Assembly (NCBI RefSeq): GCF_004359985.1
Contig: NZ_SMRO01000002.1
Coordinates: 434,001 to 498,000, forward strand
Source of the DNA: Paraburkholderia flava
GTDB lineage: Bacteria > Pseudomonadota > Gammaproteobacteria > Burkholderiales > Burkholderiaceae
Reading direction: 5' to 3'
DNA length: 64,000 bases
Both the position numbers and the translations under genes were made by a program. The notes beneath the pieces are model-generated. The model searched no databases. It was given only the letters and a program-made list of their open reading frames with translations, and was not told the DNA's origin. Below are positions 57,673 to 64,000 of this stretch, piece by piece. Position 1 is the first letter of the stretch; each line of letters starts with the position of its first letter.

Positions 57673-58514
57673 CATGAAATGCGGGCCGCCACCCATCCCA
57701 CGTGAGGTTCCCCGGGGTTAGGAAACTGACGTGGTCAAATAACCGAAACGCGTCGAATTTCAGCCAGTCACCACCGTTGAGCGAGCGTCGCTTCATGGTC
57801 GTAACTGGTCTATCGATCGGTATTTCGCACGCTATGCGCCGACCCGTGGCCTCACGAAGCTCATCGTCCTGTCAAAAGATAACAGGACCGAAATCCAGAG
57901 TTGCCTGTTTCGCTGGGGACGAACGCCGACCGCGTATCGATCAGGCAAGACTCGAAATGAGATAGCATCCACACGTGGCCTGGTGGCCGTGCCGCGCAAT
58001 CGGGATGCCTTTTGACGGATGCCCGCGTGGTGCTCTGGCTCTCCCAGAATCGCCGTGATTACCTGACCGAATTCAAGAAAATCGCGGAGATCAAGACGTT
58101 ACCGGCGGGCGAGGATATGGGTGAGGCATAAGATTAGTATGCACACGTTGTTAGTTCCCGGCAGCCGGTCCAAATAGAAGAACACCTGGTCCTCGATTGG
58201 CAACGCAATAAAGCGAGTTGGCTGCAGCTACCTCGCTCTCGTCCAGCATCCGCCCTACATGAAGAGGGAGGTACTCATTTGGCATATTTTGTGCGCACCT
58301 GATCTGGATTATCTAGAAGACTCCCCGCTAAAAGGGGGCGTTGATGGATAAAACAGTCGATCGTCTTCGGGTGAATGTCAAATCTCGTGAGAAAGCTTTC
58401 CTGTTCTTACTCGGCCTCCGGTAATTTGATATTCTCTGACGAATTGGCATAACCCCCGTCAATATAATCCCGGGCTAATGCCGCTACGTCGTTAAAAAGC
58501 CTGAGAGACCTACG
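57673..58514. other. 842-bp gene-poor stretch before vgrG
   Basis: No full gene is visible. Broken frames are interrupted by stops, and the G+C content is lower than in the flanking genes toward 58130-58500. A TATAAT at 58463-58468 lies 46 bases before vgrG, but its nearest -35-like TTGGCA is only 13 bases away. Most of this looks like decayed sequence. Confidence 0.45.
58012..58131 (+). pseudogene. Possible C-terminal gene fragment
   Basis: An open frame ends at a TAA at 58129-58131. It encodes a sensible hydrophilic peptide (DARVVLWLSQNRRDYLTEF, then KKIAEIKTLPAGEDMGEA) of about 39 residues. It looks like the tail of a protein whose front is lost. The source family was not recognised. Confidence 0.3.
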
Positions 58515-61319
58515 ATGAATCTCGCCGATTCACTGCGCGCCCTGTCGGCCGCAGCGCTTGATCCCGATAACCGTCCTGCTCGTCTCGGCTTCGGGGGCGC
58601 GCAACGCGCACTTGAACGTCAGCTCGTGCTCCAGCATGCGGATATCCGCGAAGGCTTCATGACCGGGATTGCCGGTCAGTTGACCTGTCTGTCGCCCCGC
58701 GCCGACCTTCCCGCCAAAAGCCTGATTGGTCTTCCTGTCTCGGTCCAGATCACGACCGATCAGGGGCGGCTGCACGCCATCAACGCCATCGTCACCAGTG
58801 TCCGAGCAGGCCAGTCAGATGGTGCGCTGTCGTGCTATAGCCTCACCATCCGGGATGCTCTCTCGCTGATGGAGCAGGGTAAAAACCGGCGCATCTTCCG
58901 TCAGAAGAGCCTCCCCGACATTTTGCAGGTTCTGCTCGGCGAGCTGCGTCAGCGTAGTGCGGCGATGGCGCGCGCATTCGACTTCGATCTGTCGGGCCTG
59001 AACCGGAACCGCTATCCCCCACGCGAATTCGTTCAACAGGCCAACGAATCAACGGCGCATTTCATTCGCAGACTGTTGCGACGTGACGGCGTAACGGTCT
59101 TCGTCAAGGCGGGCACGTCCGGTCAACAGGGCAGCGGGCAGGACGGCAGCACGCCCGTCCATACGCTGGTGTTCTGCGACGACCCGATGCGTCTTTCGCA
59201 AGGTCCAGCCTCGACGGTGCGTTATCACCAGCGCGATGCCGGTACCGAAGAGCGCGACACGATCACGCTCTTCGCGATCACTCACAGCCTGACCACGGGT
59301 GTCATTAACCGCCAGTCGTGGGACTACAAGCCTGCCCGCATGCTGGAGACGCAGATGACCACGACCGTCGATCACGGCGAGTCGGGCAATGACCTCGCAC
59401 GCATACTGGCGGATTACGTAATCGATGTGCCGCACGCCGGTGACTCAACGGCAGACCTCGACCGCATCGGCCATGACCGGATGCTTGCACATGAAGCGCA
59501 GGCAGAACGCGTCGACGGCGTAAGCGGTGTGCGCGATCTCGCAGTCGGTACGTGGTTCCAGCTGGTCAATCACCCTGAAGTCGATCAGCTTCCCGCTGAA
59601 CAACGCCAGTTCGTGGTTACCTCGCTGCATCACGATGTCTGGAACAACCTCCCCGCGGACCTGAACGACCGGGCAAGTGCACTGCTCGATGTCAGTCGGG
59701 CTATTTTCCAGCAACCTGCTTCGCCTGCATCCAGCAAAGGTGAGAAGACGGGAAATGCCGCAGACCGCCGTTACACGAACACGTTTTCGTGTGTCCGCCG
59801 GGGCGTGCCGCTCACGCCTGCCTTTGATCCGAACATCGATCTGCCGCGCGTGCATCCGATCACGGCGCTCGTCGTTGCGCCTGAGAATGAAGAAGTCTTC
59901 ATCGACGAGCTGGGACGCGTCTACGTGCAGATTCCGGGGCTGAATCCGGCCGATCATGAGCATGCGCAGGGGGCGGGGACAAACGGCACGCCCGCTGACA
60001 GCGCACCCGTGCGGGTAGCCTGCGCAATGGCGGGCGCAACCTTCGGCGTCAATATCCCGTTGCGCGCGGGAATGGAAGTGATTCTGGATCACCTCAATGG
60101 CGACCCCGACCGTCTGGTCATCACAGGGGTGCTGTCGAACGGCCAGAACCGCCCAGCGGCATTCAACCACGTGAGCGCGCTGCCTAAACACTCCTACGTG
60201 TCCGGGATGAAAACGAAGGAGTTTCAGGGTCAACGCTATAACCAGTTACGGTTCATCGATGCTCCGCAGAGAATCAGCAGCCAGCTTGGTAGCGAGCACG
60301 CGCTGAGCGAACTGAACCTGGGACAGTTGACGCACCTGCAATCCGATGGTCTGGGCAATGCCCGTGGCGAAGGGGCCGAATTGCGTACAGAGGCCGCCGC
60401 CGCAGTGCGTGCCGCCATGGGCATCCTGCTGACGACGTACACGCAAAACCAGCCGGGCGGGCATCACCTCGAACATGCAGGGATCGAGCGATTGACAGGT
60501 GCGTGTCTCGAACTCTTCAAGGCCATGAGCGATTACACCGGACAGCACGGGGGACAGGCCGCCGACACGAAAGGCCAGACCGACGTCACTACGAGCCTCA
60601 AGAACTGGGAGACGGGTGCCACAACGGGTTCCGGCAACGCATCCTCCGGCAGCAGCGCATCCGCTATCGTGGCGATCGGGGCCGAGGCCGGTATGGTGAC
60701 CACGACGCCGAAAACACACGTGACCTACGCGGGCGAGAACATCGACCAGGTTTCGCAGCAGCATCTGCAGTTGCTGGCGGGCCAGCGGCTCAATGCAATG
60801 GCCGGTCAGGGGGTCCACGTATTCGCGCGCGGCCAGGGGTTTCAGGCAATCGCGGGCGAGGGTCCCGTAACGCTGCAGGCGCAGTCAGATGTGCTGACGG
60901 CCAACGCGCAGAAAGGCGTCCAGATCAGCACCAACGCGGGTGACGTCAAGGTCACAGGCCCGACCATCTCGCTTATTGCCGAAGACGGCAGCTACGTGAA
61001 AGTTGGCGGGGGTGGCATCACGTTCGGTACGAACGGAGCGATCAAGCTGTTGTCGGCCTCGCATCAATGGGGCGGTCCGTCGACCGAACAGGCTGCTAAA
61101 ACGCCGTTCAACAACCTGCCAACCGATCAGCGCTTCCGGGTGCACTACCCTGGCGACACACCGGAGACAGCTGCGGCCGCTGCGAACAAGCCGTATCGCA
61201 TCACGATGGACGACGGCAGCGTCAAGGAAGGCGTCACCGATGCGAACGGGCTGACTGATGTGGTCAAGGACGACGCGATGCGCATCCTCAAGATCGATCT
61301 TTTGAAGCCATCGCTTTGA
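58515..61319 (+). CDS. vgrG: Type VI secretion tip protein VgrG with C-terminal effector-recruiting extension
   Basis: Protein of 934 residues. The gp27-like base domain spans about 1-400 (FDFDLSGLNRNRYPPREFVQ, RRLLRRDGVTVFV). A gp5-like OB fold follows at about 430-525 (VHPITALVVAPENEEVFIDE, GRVYVQIPG, VRVACAMAGATFGVNIPLRA). A DUF2345 beta-helix region lies at about 650-840 (HLQLLAGQRLNAMAGQGVHV). The last 60 residues (PYRITMDDGSVKEGVTDANG and onward) look like a transthyretin-type fold known to load lipase effectors onto VgrG. The next gene, a Tle3-like lipase, begins 19 bases later and should be its cargo. Confidence 0.93.
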   Translation: MNLADSLRALSAAALDPDNRPARLGFGGAQRALERQLVLQHADIREGFMTGIAGQLTCLSPRADLPAKSLIGLPVSVQITTDQGRLHAINAIVTSVRAGQSDGALSCYSLTIRDALSLMEQGKNRRIFRQKSLPDILQVLLGELRQRSAAMARAFDFDLSGLNRNRYPPREFVQQANESTAHFIRRLLRRDGVTVFVKAGTSGQQGSGQDGSTPVHTLVFCDDPMRLSQGPASTVRYHQRDAGTEERDTITLFAITHSLTTGVINRQSWDYKPARMLETQMTTTVDHGESGNDLARILADYVIDVPHAGDSTADLDRIGHDRMLAHEAQAERVDGVSGVRDLAVGTWFQLVNHPEVDQLPAEQRQFVVTSLHHDVWNNLPADLNDRASALLDVSRAIFQQPASPASSKGEKTGNAADRRYTNTFSCVRRGVPLTPAFDPNIDLPRVHPITALVVAPENEEVFIDELGRVYVQIPGLNPADHEHAQGAGTNGTPADSAPVRVACAMAGATFGVNIPLRAGMEVILDHLNGDPDRLVITGVLSNGQNRPAAFNHVSALPKHSYVSGMKTKEFQGQRYNQLRFIDAPQRISSQLGSEHALSELNLGQLTHLQSDGLGNARGEGAELRTEAAAAVRAAMGILLTTYTQNQPGGHHLEHAGIERLTGACLELFKAMSDYTGQHGGQAADTKGQTDVTTSLKNWETGATTGSGNASSGSSASAIVAIGAEAGMVTTTPKTHVTYAGENIDQVSQQHLQLLAGQRLNAMAGQGVHVFARGQGFQAIAGEGPVTLQAQSDVLTANAQKGVQISTNAGDVKVTGPTISLIAEDGSYVKVGGGGITFGTNGAIKLLSASHQWGGPSTEQAAKTPFNNLPTDQRFRVHYPGDTPETAAAAANKPYRITMDDGSVKEGVTDANGLTDVVKDDAMRILKIDLLKPSL

Positions 61320-61338
61320 ACAGGGAGCACAAAGAATC

Positions 61339-63486
61339 ATGGCCGACAGCAGCCAGCCTCAGAAACAGCACGTCGTAGGTCAGGATGCGGGCATCACGCA
61401 TGCAAACCGCGCGGGCGACAAACAGGTTCCATACCCACCGGACCGTCCTGGCGTCGTGATTTTCCTGCACGGTGTGAACGACCCCGGCGGCAACTACGAT
61501 CATATTGAGCTGGGGATGTGTGAAGGTCTCAACGAACGCCTTAGTCGCAAGGACCTGATGCCGGGTGAGTACGGTGCGGCCTTCAACGCTGCCAAGGATT
61601 TAACGTATAAAGACCCAACCTTCGACCGGGTAAAGGACATCAAATACGATCCCGACACTTATCTTTATCAACGCACCGAGATCACGGAAGGACCGAAGAA
61701 AACCAACAGCATGTTCATCCCGTTCTACTGGGGGTATCGCGCGGCGCCGGATGAAATCAAGGGCGGTGACAAGAACCCGACGACGCTGCGCGGGCAGTAC
61801 CAGGACATTAACGGTAACCGCCTGAGCAAGCACTTCGCGAAGGGCGGCGGCATGTTCAACAATGCGACGACCAACATCCCCGCGATGTTCGATCATGGCT
61901 GGTATGGCAATCCGGTGAATGATATTGCAGGGGCCATGATGAGCGACTATCAGTACAGCAGCGATAGTCCGAGTCGACATTATTACGTGCTCGCTGCCCA
62001 GCGTCTGGCCATGCTCGTGCATGAAATCCGCAGGGTTGATCCGGGCGAAACGATCACCATCATGGCTCATAGCCAGGGCACCGTGATCACATTGCTCGCG
62101 CAGGCCTTTCTGGCAGAGACCAACAAGGAGCCGTGCGCGGATTGCGTGATCATGGTCGATTCGCCTTACAGCCTGACTGAGCCGTCTGTCGCGCAGGTAG
62201 CCCAACCGAGCGCGACACCCTATACCTTGCGTGGCAAGCTGAACACGTTGATCAATATCGTCCAGGCCGTGACGACGACGCCCAATAAAAATCCGAATCT
62301 TGACGAACTGGAGCCAGCCAATCCGTTGCACGGTGGCCGCACGGGCAAGGGCTGGTCACAGAAACAGGCGACCCGGCTGGACAAGGACGGTTCCACTCAC
62401 GTATTTGCGGAACGTGATAACCGGGGGAAAGTGTATTTATATTTTTGCCCCGAGGATACGACTGTCGGGTTAATGACTATCAAGGGGATCGGTACATACG
62501 GTGTCCCCGATACTGTTGAGGAACAATGGGCGGGGAAACATTCGACTGCGGCTACTGTTGCTGGAGCCTTGTTTGGCGGGCCAGTCGGTGGATACTTTGG
62601 GAACAAGGCGGCGGCCAACAAGAAAACGTGGCCCGCGATGGATACGTTACAGCATCATCGATTTTTCCAGCGGCTCTGGAGCAAGGGGGGCAATATGAAA
62701 GACGGGAAACCCCCTCTCGTCGGCAAGCCGCTGCCCGATTGTATCGAGTACCTCGATGATGGGGGAGCGGGCCAATCGAAGAACCGCCTGATCAACGCGG
62801 AGCCCCTCATACCGCCGTACAAGCCAAATCTGTACGGCGACGAAGGCATCACAGGCGATGCCACGCATGCTGGCTACGACAAACCCGATTACGTCTCTCG
62901 CGATACCTTGCTGGGTAATCCCAATGCGGTCAAGACGATCCACAGCGTTCCCATCAACGATTTGCCTCCGTCGCTTCTCGGGGCTGGTTACGAAAAAATC
63001 ATCGCCTGGTTTAACAGCAAGTCACCGGACCCGGAAGACCATACCGATAACGTAAGCGTATCGAGCGGTGGAGCACTCACCTACTATCGAGGAGAAACAC
63101 CGAACGAGATACGTCAGCGTCTGGAGAAAAAAGACAAGAAATCCTGGGACCAGAATTCGTATCACTCAGCGATACTGCGTGATCCTGACAATATCCGGCG
63201 CGTCGCGGCTATGGATGCGGCAATCGGTCAGGCAAAAAGCCTGGATGACCCGGACATGCGCAACCTGTTGATCGCGATCTCTGACTGGAAAATGGACGCC
63301 GCTGCGTTTCAGGCGATCAAGAACAACCCATATTACGAACCTCGCCTTGACCAAAGCTCGAAGGGTTTGATTGAGGCATGTTTTCATTACTACACCAAAG
63401 GCAAGTTTCCAGATACCCTGGTGCCCAAGACGCCCCCCAAGATGGTCGACGCAGAAACCTTCCGGGATCGCGAGAAACGACAATGA
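61339..63486 (+). CDS. tle3: T6SS phospholipase effector, Tle3 family (DUF3274)
   Basis: Protein of 715 residues. An alpha/beta hydrolase core holds the oxyanion loop VVIFLHGVNDPGGNYDH (about 39-55) and the nucleophile elbow TIMAHSQGTVITLLAQ with Ser245 (H-S-Q-G, a G-x-S-x-G variant with Ala/His before Ser). A large C-terminal part fits the DUF3274 region of Tle3 lipases. It has no signal peptide, as expected for VgrG-borne cargo. It follows vgrG after 19 bases and overlaps a DUF2875 gene by ATGA. It should attack membrane phospholipids of rival cells. No immunity gene lies between it and vgrG. Confidence 0.88.
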   Translation: MADSSQPQKQHVVGQDAGITHANRAGDKQVPYPPDRPGVVIFLHGVNDPGGNYDHIELGMCEGLNERLSRKDLMPGEYGAAFNAAKDLTYKDPTFDRVKDIKYDPDTYLYQRTEITEGPKKTNSMFIPFYWGYRAAPDEIKGGDKNPTTLRGQYQDINGNRLSKHFAKGGGMFNNATTNIPAMFDHGWYGNPVNDIAGAMMSDYQYSSDSPSRHYYVLAAQRLAMLVHEIRRVDPGETITIMAHSQGTVITLLAQAFLAETNKEPCADCVIMVDSPYSLTEPSVAQVAQPSATPYTLRGKLNTLINIVQAVTTTPNKNPNLDELEPANPLHGGRTGKGWSQKQATRLDKDGSTHVFAERDNRGKVYLYFCPEDTTVGLMTIKGIGTYGVPDTVEEQWAGKHSTAATVAGALFGGPVGGYFGNKAAANKKTWPAMDTLQHHRFFQRLWSKGGNMKDGKPPLVGKPLPDCIEYLDDGGAGQSKNRLINAEPLIPPYKPNLYGDEGITGDATHAGYDKPDYVSRDTLLGNPNAVKTIHSVPINDLPPSLLGAGYEKIIAWFNSKSPDPEDHTDNVSVSSGGALTYYRGETPNEIRQRLEKKDKKSWDQNSYHSAILRDPDNIRRVAAMDAAIGQAKSLDDPDMRNLLIAISDWKMDAAAFQAIKNNPYYEPRLDQSSKGLIEACFHYYTKGKFPDTLVPKTPPKMVDAETFRDREKRQ

Positions 63487-64000
63487 CGACCATGTTAACG
63501 ACGGCTACGCGGCCCGGATTGCGCGTCTATCTCCTATTGCTGACAGGACTGGTGATAGTCTGGGCGTCCTATGTTCTCTTTGGCTCTTACCAATACTGGA
63601 AGAGCACCGGCCTTGAGGTCTCCAATATGGGTAGTACGGTTCGTAACGGTGTGCTCGTCATTGTTGGTGTGATGGCGGTAGTGTTCGCGGGCCACTGGAT
63701 GTGGCGCGGCTCCCAGGCTCCTGGCCTGGCAGCTGTGCTTCCCGTTGCTGCATCTGCTGAAACATCGAGTCCAGTCACATCGAACCCGGAGAAGGCCCGC
63801 ATTCTCGCCGGAACCGGGCAACAGTACGCGCTGGAAATCCGTGCCGTTGGCCTGGCCGTCACCGGTCGGCATCAGGATACGCTCTGGAAGCAGATTGAGG
63901 CGAAGGCTGACAACTACTCTTCGATCTTGTCACGGGAACCCGATCCGAAAGAGTACGGCAAGAATCCAGACGAGCGTCGGATATTTTCCAAAGTCGATAC
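63483..64000 (+). CDS. DUF2875 protein, Tla3-like T6SS adaptor (3' end missing)
   Basis: The frame starts at the ATG overlapping the lipase stop (ATGA, 63483-63486) and stays open to the end of the window, so the gene is truncated; about 172 codons are visible. Two N-terminal helices (VYLLLLTGLVIVWASYVLFG and GVLVIVGVMAVVFAGHWMW) are followed by a soluble part with the DUF2875 pattern: QYALEIRAVGLAVTGRHQDT, LWKQIEAKADNYSSILSREP, then DPKEYGKNP. In Pseudomonas, as I recall, a DUF2875 protein (Tla3) delivers Tle3 to VgrG. This one likely does the same, though an immunity role cannot be excluded. Confidence 0.8.
   Translation, partial: MTTMLTTATRPGLRVYLLLLTGLVIVWASYVLFGSYQYWKSTGLEVSNMGSTVRNGVLVIVGVMAVVFAGHWMWRGSQAPGLAAVLPVAASAETSSPVTSNPEKARILAGTGQQYALEIRAVGLAVTGRHQDTLWKQIEAKADNYSSILSREPDPKEYGKNPDERRIFSKVD

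Overview
The window looks like chromosomal DNA of a Burkholderiales betaproteobacterium, most likely Paraburkholderia/Burkholderia. It is G+C rich. It carries a glucokinase-RpiR fusion beside zwf and pgl, a single-gene RibB with a decayed GTP-cyclohydrolase half, a Tle3-type T6SS lipase module, and long inverted repeats built on a 34-base palindrome that I associate with this group. The identification rests on gene content and recalled family knowledge; no search was run.

Bases 1-6.1 kb: the end of a peptide ABC importer operon (permease, DmpA-like P1 peptidase, DppA D-aminopeptidase, joined by ATGA overlaps), then poxB and an AroP-type amino acid permease. 6.2-9.3 kb: a GNAT acetyltransferase with an XRE-cupin regulator whose promoter, start codon and 13-bp palindrome coincide, a small membrane protein, a PAS-LuxR regulator and tRNA-Leu(CAA). 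9.5-20 kb: housekeeping and envelope genes (YkgJ-like protein, DUF1439 lipoprotein, uppP, trmB, KTSC protein, tRNA-Gly(CCC), yggT, DUF2520 protein, two small proteins, LysE exporter, ubiD, an SLT lytic transglycosylase). A strong sigma70 promoter with a possible small RNA lies between the last two. 20-30.6 kb: aminotransferase, nusB-ribH-ribBA, two exported proteins, ribE-ribD-hemL, an EVE/PUA-like protein and a Bcr/CflA exporter.

30.6-39.7 kb is a glucose unit. The minus strand carries zwf, pgl and glk fused to a HexR-like RpiR regulator. The plus strand carries a GtsABCD-type sugar importer. The two arms are fired by back-to-back promoters that share one perfect 19-base palindrome matching the HexR operator pattern. 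A 608-bp inverted-repeat element with no genes follows (39.75-40.36 kb).

40.4-51 kb: a UPF0126/TRIC membrane protein, an Smr protein, then trxB, ftsK, lolA, rarA, serS in the order I recall from enterobacteria, with a cytX-like permease inserted between lolA and rarA. serS is followed by tRNA-Ser(CGA).

51-64 kb looks accessory and is less G+C rich. It holds a stand-alone NACHT NTPase of about 803 residues with an unrecognised N-terminal domain and pentapeptide-like C-terminal repeats, which is a candidate antiphage NLR-like protein. Next come a serine resolvase, a peptidase E-like protein, a VOC protein, an exported protein, a DUF5677-like protein and an 840-bp decayed stretch. The window ends in a T6SS cassette: vgrG, a Tle3-family lipase effector and the start of a DUF2875 (Tla3-like) adaptor gene, with no immunity gene seen between vgrG and the effector.
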